A DNA stretch of 64,000 nt from CAVZRC01 sp963777695 (GCA_963777695.1 CAVZRC010000001.1:2604001-2668000), one strand, 5' to 3'; shown: positions 1 through 10,014, counted from the stretch's first letter. The notes: generated from the sequence alone by a model not told the origin. Program-made: numbers and translations.

Positions 1-512
1 CAGAAGGCGATCGCGATCGTCATGGCATAGAGGATCGAGGAAGCGAACGAGTTCGGGTCGCTCTCGTAAGCGTCCACACCGACCATGCGGGCGATCCCCA
101 TCCGGAACATATGACGTCCGCCCAAGAACTCCTTGAAGGAATGCGTCATGTAGATCGCGAAGCCGACGAGGAAGCCCGAGGTCAGGAGCTTCAGCCGCCT
201 CTCGTCATGCACGGTCGTCATCACCAGCGGATAGAAGACGACGATCTTGAGGTAATTCTGGAAGGTCGTCGAACAACGGTCGAGGTCCTGATAAGGGCTG
301 GCCACATAGGCCAGCGTCACCGCGAGCCAGAAGGATCCGAACGCCACGTTCGTCCGATTGCAGACTCGGGCCTTATTCGGGTGGAATATGACCCAGTATA
401 TTAAGCAAATAATAACATATATACGTTCTAAGTGGAGCGAGCCTATCACCGGATAGACCTCGAACGGCCGGTGGATGAACAGCCACATGTAACCCATGAG
501 GAGATAGATCAT
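1..512 (-). CDS. O-antigen ligase-like membrane protein, N-terminal part
   Basis: The reading frame opens at an ATG at 512 and runs off the left edge of the window, so only about 170 residues are visible. They contain hydrophobic stretches, a conserved-looking tract ending in YVASPYQDLDRCSTTFQNYL, and a later VDAYESDPNSFASSIL segment typical of O-antigen ligase/Wzy-like polymerases associated with exopolysaccharide loci. It follows a glycosyltransferase on the same strand and would be the polymerase or ligase of the cluster. The frame stays open for some codons upstream, so the true start could be slightly earlier. The family call is an inference from topology, context and motif style; the decisive C-terminal half is outside the window. 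Confidence 0.6.
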   Translation of the reverse strand, partial: MIYLLMGYMWLFIHRPFEVYPVIGSLHLERIYVIICLIYWVIFHPNKARVCNRTNVAFGSFWLAVTLAYVASPYQDLDRCSTTFQNYLKIVVFYPLVMTTVHDERRLKLLTSGFLVGFAIYMTHSFKEFLGGRHMFRMGIARMVGVDAYESDPNSFASSILYAMTIAIAF

Positions 513-608
513 AATCGGCGAGCGTCCGAAGCGAGCGTCGCCGGCCGTGGTGGGCGAGTGGGCCGGATCGGGTGGGCGGGGTGGAGTGAGCTCCGGACGG
601 CGTTCGTC

Positions 609-1750
609 TCACCGCCAACGCACCGGCGTCCCTCGCCGGAATCCCACGTAGAACGCCTCGATTCGCCTCACCATGGCCTGTCGGGCGAAGGCCGACTCGG
701 CGCGGCCTCGTGCGGCCGAGGCGAGGCGCGCGGCCTTTCGCGGATCATTCAGCAGGATGACCGAGGCGCCGGCGAGCGACTCGGGCGACCCGGGGTGGAC
801 GAGCCAGGCGTGGACGCCATGCGACACGACGCCCGCGACCCCGCCGACGGCCGCAGCCACGATCGGCCGGCCGGCGGCCATGTATTCCAGGACGGCGTTG
901 GGCATCCCCTCGGCGCCGAGCTGAGCACCGCGAGGTCGAGATCGGCCAGGAACGCGGGGATGTCGGCGACCCGACCGTGCAGGAGGAAGCGGCCGGAGAG
1001 TCCTAGCTCGTCGACCAGCCGCTCTAACTCGGGGCGCTGGGGCCCCTCGCCGGCGACGTGGAACGTGACATCGGGGCACTCCGCGGCGACCCGCGCCGCC
1101 GCCCTGACGAACAGGTCGACGCCCTTGACCGGGCGGAGGTTGGCCACCATCCCCACCCGCCGAGGGCGCACCGGATCTCGCTCGGGGCTCACCGTCGGCA
1201 GATGTGAGAATCGCTCGAGATCGACCCCATTTTCGATCACGACGACCTTATCGGGATCCGGACGCTCGTCGGCCAGGACCGCCTGCCGGGCCGCCTCGGC
1301 ATTGCAGAGCGTGACGGTCACGAGACGATTCATGAGCCGGCCCAGTCGGCGGTGCCTCGGGGTCATCCAGTGGTTCACATTGTTCCGGGTCCGGATGATG
1401 CATCGGGTCCCGGCGAGCCAACCGGCGACCACTCCGAAGTAGGTGCTATCGGGGAAATAGAGCTGGAGGAGATCGATCGGAGCCTGCCGCAGGAACCGGC
1501 AGAATTCCAGCAGCTTCCCGAAGGCCCGAGGGCTCCGCAGTCTTTTCACGCCGAGCCGCATCACGGGGCAATCCGCCGGCTCCATCGCCCGCGATGTCTC
1601 ATCCTCGCCGTCGAGCAGGACGAGGTAGGGCCGCGCGACATCCTTGTCCAGGTTACGGATCAGGGCCAGGAGCTGGGTCTCCGTACCACCTACGCCGAGG
1701 CGGTCAACCATGAAACAGACTTGGACCGGACGGGCTGGGATTCGTTGCAT
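609..1750 (-). CDS. Glycosyltransferase family 4, frameshifted
   Basis: The protein starts at 1750 with a GT-B N-terminal domain (MVDRLGVGGTETQ, typical of GT4 enzymes) and continues with the nucleotide-sugar binding half (VGMVANLRPVKGVDLF, HGRVADIPAFLADLDLAVLSS). Near position 914 the reading frame changes: the expected EGMPNAVLEYMAAGRPIV tract continues in another frame and ends at 609. Adding one base at the GCGCC run restores a continuous enzyme of about 380 residues. It would transfer a sugar to the growing exopolysaccharide at the cytoplasmic membrane face. Its start overlaps the end of the upstream GT-C gene by about 60 bases, as expected in an operon. The lesion may be an assembly error or a real mutation. 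Confidence 0.8.
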
Positions 1751-3354
1751 TTTCGCTCGCTTCGGTCGATCGAGTCGGGAGGGCCTCGAGGTGATGCGCG
1801 ATCGGTGGCGTAACGATCCGACCCGATCGACACGCCGAGCCTAAGGCTTCCGAGTCGACAAATCGGCACCACGTGAGGCCGCACAATCAAGCATCTCGCC
1901 GGCCCCCGGGCACGACCCGGGCGCACGAGATAGATGTTGATCTTGTTCACTTGATAATCGAATCGCAGGGCTTCGAAGACCGCCGCACGGTGGGCCCTGG
2001 ACTCCAGCGGCCCGCGGACCTCTTCCGCGAGGCCGGCGCGATTGACTGGCACGACCAACCACAGTCGCCCGGGCGACCCGAGCAGGGATTCCATCTGCTC
2101 GCCTAGCGAGGCCATTCGGATCGGGATCACGCCCGGACAACCCGGTGCGTAATGGCGGAACAATCCCGGCGAGAAGGAAACCACCCGGTCTCCGGACTTC
2201 CAATGCCGCTCGACGAACCGGGACGCGGAGCGTAGGTCGAGACGCGAGCCGTCCTGATAATAGCTGACGATCGAAGGTGCGGACAGGCCGATCGAGGAGA
2301 CGATGACGACCCACATCGTCGGCCGCCCGTAGCTTCGCGAACGGCGGCCCAGCTCGGCGATCGCCGCACCGGCGAGCACGATGGGGCTGAGCAGGAAGAG
2401 GAACGAATAAGCGGGGTTGTAGACGATGAACCGGGGAAGGATGGCGATCGCGAGGGCTCCCATGACGCTGAGCGCGACCCAATAGACGCCCTCCGTCGGC
2501 ATCCGCCGGATTGTGGTGAGGCATCCGATGCATGCGAGCAAGAGGATCGGCCAACCCAGGCTGTTGGCGGCGCCCAGGATGCTGTGCATCGTGCCATATC
2601 CCCAGGCTTCTCCCCCGTTCCAGCCCATGCCGAACTCGAGGTATCGTGCGACGGCAATCAGGTCGATCAGGATCGACCCCAAGAGGAGGAGGCGAGACGT
2701 CCGATCCCGGATCGATCTCCCGGTGGCGACGCGGGCCGCCAGTAGTGCCACCAAGGCCGCCTCGAAGAGCACGATCGTCGCCGTATGGGATGCGATCGCG
2801 GCGAGTCCCGCGAGCAGGAAGGTCGCCGGCCACCTCAGGCCCGCCGAGGAGACCGATCGATCGGCACCAGCGATCATAACTGTCGAAAATCCAAATGCAA
2901 TCGTATAATAGCGATGGTTTTGTGAGAAATAGATGTGCTCCGGCCATGTCGCGAGCAGGACGGATGCGATCGTCGCCGGCAGTCGCCCCAGCGTGGGTGC
3001 GAGGAGGACTAGTACCAGGGCCGCATTCAGCGCCCCCGCCAGCGCGGGGACGATCCGGGCCCCGAATTCATCCGTCCCGAAGATCGCATGGCCCGCCGAC
3101 AGAAGGGCGTAGGAGAGGGGAATCAGCCGGGGAAGCCGTCGGGACTGATCCTCCGCGGTCGTGCCCTCATCTCGGCCGAGGAGCGATCGCGCCTCTCCGA
3201 TCGTCGCATACTCGTCGCCGGTGAATGACCACGACCCGAGCCGATAGAATCGGAGGCCCCCACCCACGAGGATGGTCACCGCAATGAGGGAGAGGATGAC
3301 GAGGCGATCGGCGGTGACGGATGAGATATCCACAGAATCCTTCGTACGGCACAT
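1690..3354 (-). CDS. GT-C type (family 39/PMT-like) membrane glycosyltransferase
   Basis: About 554 residues with many hydrophobic helices. Shortly after the first membrane segment comes FTGDEYATIGEARSLLG, the first-loop acidic motif (D-E) of GT39/ArnT-like enzymes, followed by SQNHRYYTIAFG, which matches the usual Q-x-x-R-Y-Y region of this superfamily. The enzyme would use a lipid-linked sugar and act on the periplasmic side. I chose the ATG at 3354 because GGAG lies 8 bases upstream; the frame is also open to a TTG at 3399. The last 30 or so residues look like read-through into the downstream GT4 start, so the C-terminus may be affected by an indel. Confidence 0.7.
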   Translation of the reverse strand: MCRTKDSVDISSVTADRLVILSLIAVTILVGGGLRFYRLGSWSFTGDEYATIGEARSLLGRDEGTTAEDQSRRLPRLIPLSYALLSAGHAIFGTDEFGARIVPALAGALNAALVLVLLAPTLGRLPATIASVLLATWPEHIYFSQNHRYYTIAFGFSTVMIAGADRSVSSAGLRWPATFLLAGLAAIASHTATIVLFEAALVALLAARVATGRSIRDRTSRLLLLGSILIDLIAVARYLEFGMGWNGGEAWGYGTMHSILGAANSLGWPILLLACIGCLTTIRRMPTEGVYWVALSVMGALAIAILPRFIVYNPAYSFLFLLSPIVLAGAAIAELGRRSRSYGRPTMWVVIVSSIGLSAPSIVSYYQDGSRLDLRSASRFVERHWKSGDRVVSFSPGLFRHYAPGCPGVIPIRMASLGEQMESLLGSPGRLWLVVPVNRAGLAEEVRGPLESRAHRAAVFEALRFDYQVNKINIYLVRPGRARGPARCLIVRPHVVPICRLGSLRLGVSIGSDRYATDRASPRGPPDSIDRSERKCNESQPVRSKSVSWLTASA

Positions 3355-3403
3355 CGATCGAGCTCCGGCCAGATGGCAGCGGACACGAGTCTGCCTCAAT
3401 CGA

Positions 3404-4957
3404 CTATGCGATCGGGGCCGATGTCGGCCACGAGGGCCGCACCATCGCCGATCCGGCGATCGCGACCGATCCCCGTCGGATCGGATCTGCGAGGAGATAA
3501 GCAGCGATTGTCCAAATTATTAGCAGAGGGATGAGTGTTAGCGAGCTCCGGACGCCCGCGAGGAGGGGGAGCGTATGGACCTCCCCCGCCGCGAGGCGAC
3601 CCACCTTGGCGTCGAGCAGCGAGAACGAATCGGGGGGTACGCTCTCGATCATCGAGGTCAGGGCACACAGGCCCGAGGTGGCGAGGCTCAGGCCGAAGAG
3701 CAGTCCGATCACGAATTTCATCCCCTTGCCCGATCGCGTCCAGCACGGGCCCAGTGGGAGCGAGGCGAACGCCAGGCAGGGGGTCACATGCCGGGGACCG
3801 ATGCAAGTCCCTCCCGTCCAGTAATAATAGGAGGAATTGACGGCGAAGAAATAGATCACCGTGGCACCCGCGAGGGCGATGCTGCTGCGATCGCGATCGT
3901 CCTCGCACGACCCGCCGCGCACGAGGTATCGGAGGAAGAACCAGGGAGTCAGAATAAGGATCGGTGAAATCCATGTAATCCCATGCCTGGGCATCAGGGT
4001 GATCTCCAGCAGCACCCGGAATTTCGGGTAGGTGATGCCCAGCACGCCCGCCCGCATGCCTGGGAAATCCGACAGATGTTGATATCCCAAGCTCCACGGC
4101 GAACCGACGGTGAGAGCGTTGTGGGCCAGGAAGATCAAGGCGCTGGGCAGGACGCCCAGAGATAGGCCCGCGACGCAATGGTTTGACCCTGTTCGACCCC
4201 GTCGTGAGGCGAACCATAACGTCCAGGTCCCGATCATGATGGCCGGAACGGCGCAGGTGTACTCGGTGAGGACGCTGTAGCCGAGGAGAAGTCCTGGGAT
4301 CGACCAGGCTTGCGTTGCGATATCCCGAGATCGATCGATCGACACCAATTGGTAAGACGCGGCGAATCCCAGGAACAAGAGGGCACCCGCAAGAGCGTGC
4401 CCGAAGAATGCGGATGACCAGCCCAGCGCCGGGCTCGCCAGGCCGAACGAGAGGGCCCCGATGAGGGCACCCGCATGGTCGGCTCCGAGTCGCCGACCGA
4501 GGCTGTAGAGCAACGCGACCGCCAGTGCCGTCGCAGGGGCTGACGTCGCCATCGTGCCGATCAGGGTGAGGGCCTTGAAGGCGGGAGATGGCTCTCGCGA
4601 TGGCCCGCCTCCCCGCACCGCGACCGGGAGGTAATCCGTCGGTCCTGTCCCGGCGAATCGCCGAAATGCCCGGTAGGCGAGGGCCATCGATGGTAAGGCC
4701 GCCAGGCTCAGCCCGGGTGCCTTGTCGCTGTAGAAATGGCCCCCGACGCTGGCCCTGTCATAGATCGTATCTCTCGCGAAGTCGTCGATGATCGGCGAAT
4801 GATCCCGGATCAGCGCGATGCACAGTGCGGCTCGCGTCTTCGAATTATCGCTGCTGGTAATCTGCCAAATATAGCAGTACGTGAGCATGCAAGACACGAA
4901 TAGGATGACCGGAGTGCCGAGCGGCAACGGTCTTGTAGGTCGAATATATTTTATCAC
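3404..4957 (-). CDS. Multi-pass membrane protein, putative GT-C glycosyltransferase
   Basis: A 517-residue protein with about ten hydrophobic segments. The first loop contains RASVGGHFYSDKAPGLSLAA; the G-H-x-Y-S-D-K-A-P-G tract recurs in uncharacterised bacterial GT-C-like proteins of cell-envelope loci, and its Asp could be the catalytic acid. The start is a GTG at 4957 with no clear Shine-Dalgarno sequence. It sits between a GT4 gene and the GT39-like gene on the same strand, supporting a role in exopolysaccharide assembly or decoration. No substrate can be assigned. Confidence 0.6.
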   Translation of the reverse strand: MIKYIRPTRPLPLGTPVILFVSCMLTYCYIWQITSSDNSKTRAALCIALIRDHSPIIDDFARDTIYDRASVGGHFYSDKAPGLSLAALPSMALAYRAFRRFAGTGPTDYLPVAVRGGGPSREPSPAFKALTLIGTMATSAPATALAVALLYSLGRRLGADHAGALIGALSFGLASPALGWSSAFFGHALAGALLFLGFAASYQLVSIDRSRDIATQAWSIPGLLLGYSVLTEYTCAVPAIMIGTWTLWFASRRGRTGSNHCVAGLSLGVLPSALIFLAHNALTVGSPWSLGYQHLSDFPGMRAGVLGITYPKFRVLLEITLMPRHGITWISPILILTPWFFLRYLVRGGSCEDDRDRSSIALAGATVIYFFAVNSSYYYWTGGTCIGPRHVTPCLAFASLPLGPCWTRSGKGMKFVIGLLFGLSLATSGLCALTSMIESVPPDSFSLLDAKVGRLAAGEVHTLPLLAGVRSSLTLIPLLIIWTIAAYLLADPIRRGSVAIAGSAMVRPSWPTSAPIA

Positions 4958-5068
4958 GGTGTATTAATGTGTTCGCGTATCGGTCGGACGACGGCGTCTC
5001 GTGTCCCCGGGCGGCCGGAGCGCGGGCCCGATGGGCCCCGCCGCCGGGGCCCGCGAGGAGCATCCATC

Positions 5069-6178
5069 CTAAGCGAGGTCGGTCAGCAGTCCCCGGTATC
5101 GGGCCGCTTGGGCCTCGAACGTGAAGCGATCGCGGAGGTTCCGCCGCGCCCACCGTCCCAGGATCCGGCGGCTTGCTTCATCGGCGAGGAGTTCTCCGAC
5201 CCGTTGCCCCAGCGCAGCGGGGTTGCCCGGGGGGACGAGGCATCGCTCGGGGCATCCTTCCAGGATCTCCGGCGTGCCGCCGACGGCCGTGGCCACCACG
5301 GGCACGCCGGCGGCACACGCCTCGAGGACGACATTGGGCATCCCCTCGGTATACGAGGCTTGCACCAGTAGGTCGAGATTGGGCAGCAGCCGGTCCAGGT
5401 CGGGGCGGAAGCCGGCCAGTACGAACCGTCCGGAAAGCCCGCGGGCTGCGATCCGCCCGGCGAGTGCCGGCCGGAGCGCGCCGTCGCCGAACAGGACGAA
5501 GCCGGCCTCCGCGTCCGATCGGGCCACCCGCGCCGCGGCGTCCACCAGGTCGGCGAAACCCTTCTCCGGGCTAAGTCGGCCCGCGGCTCCCACGATCCGG
5601 CGGACCGGTCGGGGGAACATGCCCTCCAAATCGGTGCGGGCGGCTGGGTCAGGGTCGTCGAACCGCCTCGCGTCGATGGCATTGGGGATCACGACGACCC
5701 TCCGCGCGGGGACGCCGGCCCGCCGGACCTTGGTCGCCTGCCCGTCGGAGACGCAGACGACCCGGTCCATCCACCGCAAGTTGATCCGGTCGAGCAACTC
5801 GTAAGCGCGGACCTTCGGGCTCTCGGAGGTCCAGCCGCGAGAGACGGCCACGACCGGGATCGCGGCGCGTTGCGCCGCGATCCGACCCAGGATGCCGGCC
5901 TTGTACCCGTGGCAGAACAGGATGTCAACGCCGACTCGCCCGATCAGGAAGGCCAGCTCCCGGATCGCCGATCGGAGGTGCGGCGTGTCGTGGGCCAGCG
6001 CCATGGCCTCGAATCCGCGCCGCCGGGCCTCGTCCAGGAACGGGCGAGCGTTCCCCCCTTCGGCGAAGGAAAGGAAGACGGAGCGGACGTCCGCCGGTAG
6101 GTGCTCGGCCAGGCCGAGCATCTGCCGCTCGGGGCCCCCGTAGAATGGGGAGGCGGTCAGGTGGGCCATGGTCGTCAT
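5069..6178 (-). CDS. Glycosyltransferase family 4
   Basis: A complete GT-B enzyme of 369 residues. The N-terminal domain begins MAHLTASPFYGGPERQMLGL, the common GGxE acceptor-side motif. The C-terminal domain shows VGAAGRLSPEKGFADLV and YTEGMPNVVLEACAAGVPVV, whose E-x7-E pattern binds the nucleotide sugar. The start at 6178 (MTTMAH) is chosen because GGAGAGG lies about 8 bases upstream; the longer open frame to 6265 overlaps the preceding gene. It belongs to the exopolysaccharide operon and would add one sugar on the cytoplasmic side. Confidence 0.85.
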   Translation of the reverse strand: MTTMAHLTASPFYGGPERQMLGLAEHLPADVRSVFLSFAEGGNARPFLDEARRRGFEAMALAHDTPHLRSAIRELAFLIGRVGVDILFCHGYKAGILGRIAAQRAAIPVVAVSRGWTSESPKVRAYELLDRINLRWMDRVVCVSDGQATKVRRAGVPARRVVVIPNAIDARRFDDPDPAARTDLEGMFPRPVRRIVGAAGRLSPEKGFADLVDAAARVARSDAEAGFVLFGDGALRPALAGRIAARGLSGRFVLAGFRPDLDRLLPNLDLLVQASYTEGMPNVVLEACAAGVPVVATAVGGTPEILEGCPERCLVPPGNPAALGQRVGELLADEASRRILGRWARRNLRDRFTFEAQAARYRGLLTDLA

Positions 6179-7445
6179 GCTCTGACCCTCTCCGTGCGGG
6201 CCTTCGAGGATGCGATGTTCGGGCGCGAGGGGAGGCCGACGGCCGCCGTATCGCGCAGATCGCATCCAACTGATCGGCGAGGATATCCCATTCGTAGCGG
6301 GACTCGACCAGCTGCCGGGCCTGCCGGGTCATCCTCAGCAGGGCGTCGCCCGTCGGGACGCGATGGAGGAGGGCCGCGGCGATATCGTCGCTAGTCTCCG
6401 CGAGGATGAGGTGTTCGTCGTCGCCGACCGCCAGGCCCTCGGCTCCGATCCTCGTGGAGACCACGGGGAGCCCCGCCGCGAAGGCCTCGAGGATCTTGAG
6501 CCGAGACCCGCCGCCGATCCGGAGCGGTACGACCATGACGGCGGCACGGGCCAGGTAGGGGCGGACATCCGCGACGTTGGCATGCAACTCCGCGCCGGGC
6601 GTCGCGCCCACGCGTCGCCACAGGGAAGCGGGAGGATTCCGACCCACCAGGCAGAGGCTCGCGTCGGGCGACTCGGCCCGGACCGCCGGGAAGATCCGGC
6701 CCAGGAGCTGATCGACGGCGTCCAGGTTCGGCCGCCAGTCGAGGCTGCCCATGAACAGGATCCGGCCGGGTTCTCTTCTCGGGGGATCGGGCTGGAAGTA
6801 TCGGGTGTCGACGCCATTCTCGACGAGGTCGACACGCCTCGCGCCGAATTGATCGCGGATCGCCGCAGCATCCTCCCGGCTGACCGCGACGACCCGGTCC
6901 ACCTCGCCGAATGCATGCCGCTCGAACCGCTCGAACTTTCGCCACTGGAGGCCGATGTACCATCGCCGCAGGAGGTTCGTCTCGTTCTCGTAATAGCGCC
7001 GCCAGATCTGCGACTCGACGCCGAGGGCGACCGCCAGGCGACGGACATCGCCCAGGGCACGCAAGGTCTCGACATAGGGGGTCCATTCCGCCTGCCAGAG
7101 GTCGACCTTATGACGAGCGGCGATGTCCCGGATCGCCCGGCTGAGCGCCGGGCTAGAATGAGTCGTCACCGAGAAGGGCCGGACCGAGAAGAGATTGGCC
7201 GCGAGCCTGGCATGGAAGCCAGGCCCGGTCTTGGGCGGTACGGCCCGATCGACGACGACCGTCTCGATCCCCAGGTCGTGGAAAACAGCCTCGGCCTGGA
7301 TGGCTTCCAGAGGATCGGCGTTGCGGTGGCAGACGTAGGTGATCCGGTGTCGGCGTGCCAGCCGGGAGAGGAGCTGGAACGTCCGAATCCGCTTGCCCGA
7401 GTTGGGCGGATAGGGCAATTCCTCGTCAACGATGGCGACGTGCAT
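5925..7445 (-). CDS. Glycosyltransferase family 4 (PelF/WcaI-like fold), C-terminus uncertain
   Basis: The protein starts at 7445 (MHVAIVDEELPYPPNSGKR), seven bases from the stop of the upstream GT2 gene and with GGAAAGG just before it. Conserved parts include an N-terminal domain of the TuaH/exosortase-associated type (PNSGKRIRTFQLLSRL), VENGVDTRYF, FMGSLDWRPNLDAV and GGGSRLKILEAFAAGLPVVS. Recognisable homology ends near residue 400, around 6240. From there the frame continues for about 250 bases inside the next gene as an Arg/Pro-rich tail. In another frame a TGA overlaps the next gene's ATG (ATGA at 6178-6175), so a one-base slip near 6190-6250 probably hides the real stop. Confidence 0.75.
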   Translation of the reverse strand: MHVAIVDEELPYPPNSGKRIRTFQLLSRLARRHRITYVCHRNADPLEAIQAEAVFHDLGIETVVVDRAVPPKTGPGFHARLAANLFSVRPFSVTTHSSPALSRAIRDIAARHKVDLWQAEWTPYVETLRALGDVRRLAVALGVESQIWRRYYENETNLLRRWYIGLQWRKFERFERHAFGEVDRVVAVSREDAAAIRDQFGARRVDLVENGVDTRYFQPDPPRREPGRILFMGSLDWRPNLDAVDQLLGRIFPAVRAESPDASLCLVGRNPPASLWRRVGATPGAELHANVADVRPYLARAAVMVVPLRIGGGSRLKILEAFAAGLPVVSTRIGAEGLAVGDDEHLILAETSDDIAAALLHRVPTGDALLRMTRQARQLVESRYEWDILADQLDAICAIRRPSASPRARTSHPRRPARRGSEHDDHGPPDRLPILRGPRAADARPGRAPTGGRPLRLPFLRRRGERSPVPGRGPAARIRGHGAGPRHAAPPIGDPGAGLPDRASRR

Positions 7446-7451
7446 ACCGCT

Positions 7452-8531
7452 TCACCTTTCCTTGGGGACGAGTCGCGAGGGAGGCGCGGCAAATGGACCG
7501 AGTAAGAGCTCGCCGATCACCCCCCAACCCGCGCCCGCGTGGACCGTGAGGTACACCAGGGGGAGCCAGCCGAGGAATCGCGGCCGGCGGCGATGCCAGG
7601 CAATCGTGGCCGAGGCGGCGAGGACCACCGTCAGGTAGAAGCCGATCGCGCCGCCATAAGCCCACCACAACGAGGACCATGCGAATCCCGAGATCGGGCC
7701 GGCCACCAGCCCGGCCAGCCAGGCCGCCGGGAGGAATCCGGCCGGAGAGAAGGTCTCGGGATGTTTGCGCAGGAGCCGGACCCGGCCCCGGCCGTACCGG
7801 GCCATCTGCCGGAACAGGTCCCGCATGCTCGACCGGGGTGTATAGCGGACGCTCACCGCGGGCGTGAAGAAGCACCGCAGGCCCGCCCGGTCGATCCGAT
7901 GATTCATCTCGACGTCCTCGCAGGCGTCGAAGTGCTCGTCGAACTCGCCCACGCTCTCGAAGACCTCCCGCCGGTAGGCCACGGCCACGCTCCTGGCCGG
8001 GACGAATTGCTCGGCCTGGGAATAGATGAACGAGGCGGGGTGGTGCCCCAGCCGCGACGACCGGGCCGCGGCGATGGCCTCCTGCAAGTCGGATGCCCCG
8101 GTCACGTCCATCGGCTGCGGACGGCCCACGCAGTCGGCGCCGCTGCGTCGGAACGCATCGGCGAGGTTGCGGAGGTAATCCCGGCCATCCAGCTCGCAAT
8201 GGCCGTTGACGATCACGATGAACTCGCCACGGGCGTGTCGGACGCCGATGTTCCGCGCCGCGCTCGAGAGGTAGCGGGGATTGTCGAAGACCTTCACGTT
8301 GGGATGGGCCGCGGCCATCGACTCGGCGATCGCGCGGGTCGCGTCGGTTGACCGGCCGTCGACGATCAGCACCTCGAAGCGGTCGCCGGGGTAATCCAGG
8401 CCGACCAGTTGCTCGATCGTCCGCGCCAGATACGTCGCCTGGTTCCGCACGGGGACAACCACCGTGATGAACGGTACGAGATCCGATCGAGCGGAGCCGT
8501 TCCCCATCGGCGATATTCCTCGATCGATCAT
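7452..8531 (-). CDS. Glycosyltransferase family 2 with C-terminal membrane helices
   Basis: A 359-residue enzyme starting at the ATG at 8531 (MIDRGISPMGNG), with AAGG about 8 bases upstream. The N-terminal GT-A domain begins FITVVVPVRNQATYLARTIE and carries VLIVDGRSTDAT, VIVNGHCELDG and ACEDVEMNHRI, the last matching the acidic ED pair used as catalytic base. Two to three hydrophobic helices at the C-terminus (from about residue 275) anchor it to the membrane, as in ExoA/succinoglycan-type glycosyltransferases. It is followed closely by two GT4 genes, so the three are probably co-transcribed. Confidence 0.85.
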   Translation of the reverse strand: MIDRGISPMGNGSARSDLVPFITVVVPVRNQATYLARTIEQLVGLDYPGDRFEVLIVDGRSTDATRAIAESMAAAHPNVKVFDNPRYLSSAARNIGVRHARGEFIVIVNGHCELDGRDYLRNLADAFRRSGADCVGRPQPMDVTGASDLQEAIAAARSSRLGHHPASFIYSQAEQFVPARSVAVAYRREVFESVGEFDEHFDACEDVEMNHRIDRAGLRCFFTPAVSVRYTPRSSMRDLFRQMARYGRGRVRLLRKHPETFSPAGFLPAAWLAGLVAGPISGFAWSSLWWAYGGAIGFYLTVVLAASATIAWHRRRPRFLGWLPLVYLTVHAGAGWGVIGELLLGPFAAPPSRLVPKER

Positions 8532-8924
8532 GTTCGCGCCTTTCCCTCGCCTTCCCTCGATCGCGTGATCCGCGCGGACTTCGTCCCCGTGGGTTGCCAG
8601 CGGGTCGTCCGCCGAAACAGCCGTCCACGCGCCATTCCGGTTCGATCCCGCTCGCGACCGCACCGGGTCGCAAGCATGCGGTTCGATCTAGGGCTGCCGA
8701 CTCCATGGGAGAAGTCGGTACTCCTGCATGAAATCTAGGACATGGCCCGACGATGTGTCGGCATCGGGTAATTACGATAGGAGGAAATTGCCGGAGACAT
8801 CCGAACCGACACGATGACGAGATCGATCGCGATCGGGTCGCTGCGCGATCGCGGACCCTGGCCGGTACATGCCGGCCAGGGCCGAGGATTCGCCCCGTTG
8901 GAGGGACATGGGCCTCTCGAGCGA
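8532..8924. other. Intergenic gap between PEP-CTERM gene and GT2 gene
   Basis: No credible coding frame. The gap holds a strong inverted repeat at 8856-8882 close to the PEP-CTERM stop. The remaining 300 bases, upstream of the GT2 gene, probably carry its promoter, but no clear -35/-10 pair was recognised. Confidence 0.5.
8856..8882 (-). terminator. Perfect hairpin downstream of PEP-CTERM gene
   Basis: CCCTGGCCGG and CCGGCCAGGG form a ten-base-pair perfect stem around a six-base loop, about 45 bases after the PEP-CTERM stop on the minus strand. There is no T-tract, so it may terminate weakly or stabilise the 3' end. Confidence 0.5.
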
Positions 8925-9689
8925 TCAGTTTGACGGGGTGGGCTTGGGACCCGGGGCCTTGCGCCGCCGCAGGCCGTAGCCGATCATGCCGAGCGAGCCG
9001 AGGCCGGCGATGTACATCGATGAAGGCTCGGGGGCGCTCGAAGGAGGAACGAACGTGGCATCGATGTCAACGTGTGCGCTCGTATTATGTTGCAAACTGA
9101 AGGTCCCGACGACTGTCATCGCGAATGGGCTCCCGGGGGTCAGCGGATTCGAGGCGTAGTTCAGCGTTGCACTCGGGAGGTCGTAGGTTCCGCTCGATAC
9201 CGTCCCGCTCGAATGACTGTAGCTATTCGTAGCGTACTGCGTGCCGTAGGTGGAATCCGCACCATCCATGTAAGCCGTGGCCCCCACGGTCCCGTTGGCG
9301 TTCGGGGGAGAGTCCAGGCTGGTCGTCCTTTGGACCGTGGCCGAGCCGATGCTCGCGGAGAAGGTGCCCGACGAGTTGGGCTCGGTATAGTCCGTCTGCG
9401 TGAGCTTCACGACGACCGTGTAAGTCGTCGTGGTGCTCGAGTTCGAGACGGTGATCGCGTTGGCCAGCTCGGCCCCTTCCGAGAGGCCGGGATTATTGTT
9501 GCTGGGATTGATCGAGATGGTGATACTGCCCACCGTCACGCTATCGGTGGTATTCGGGTTCTCTGTGACGAACGAGCCGCCGTTGATCTGGTACTCCCAC
9601 TGGTAGGTCTGGGCAGATGCCTCTGCTCCCGGACCGGTGAGCGCCGCGATCGCAACGACAAAGGCCAGACGACGATACGAAGCTGTCAT
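8925..9689 (-). CDS. PEP-CTERM sorting domain protein
   Basis: A 254-residue exported protein. The start at 9689 (MTASYRRLAFVVAIAALTG) has GAGGAGAG about 6 bases upstream and gives a clear signal peptide ending near ASAQ. The middle is rich in Ser, Thr, Asn and Gly, as is usual for substrates of exosortases. The C-terminus has the tripartite sorting tail: PEPSSM, a hydrophobic helix (GLGSLGMIGYGL) and an RRRK basic end. It is presumably cleaved by the exosortase encoded at 18.2-19.2 kb and linked to the surface or exopolysaccharide. The specific function of the mature domain is unknown. Confidence 0.9.
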   Translation of the reverse strand: MTASYRRLAFVVAIAALTGPGAEASAQTYQWEYQINGGSFVTENPNTTDSVTVGSITISINPSNNNPGLSEGAELANAITVSNSSTTTTYTVVVKLTQTDYTEPNSSGTFSASIGSATVQRTTSLDSPPNANGTVGATAYMDGADSTYGTQYATNSYSHSSGTVSSGTYDLPSATLNYASNPLTPGSPFAMTVVGTFSLQHNTSAHVDIDATFVPPSSAPEPSSMYIAGLGSLGMIGYGLRRRKAPGPKPTPSN

Positions 9690-10014
9690 CGGATCTCTCC
9701 TCAATACATACCTTGGATTTCGGGATGGTTTCCGGTCGGCTTTCGCCTCGCGGGACTCGGTCGAGTCCCGGGCGAGATGCAATCCTCGTGTCCCGGCGAC
9801 CTCGCGGGTTCGATTGGGGGTTGAAGTTGGCAAGTGGCCGCTCGGCACCCAGTGGCCAGAAGATCGCGACCAAATCGGCGTGACTCCTCCTTCCATTTGT
9901 CGAACTCACTCAGAGCCTATCCCAGTAGGCCGATTCGTAGGGCGGGTGCAACCCGCCAAGTGCTTGTGAATTCCGAACTTCGGCGGGTTGCACCCGCCCT
10001 ACTGGGATATGCTC
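9690..10014. other. Intergenic gap with MITE-like palindrome
   Basis: The gap between the giant TPR gene and the PEP-CTERM gene has no credible coding frame. The half nearest the TPR stop is filled by the inverted repeat at 9911-10017; the half nearest 9690 is the likely 5' untranslated region or promoter of the PEP-CTERM gene. Confidence 0.6.
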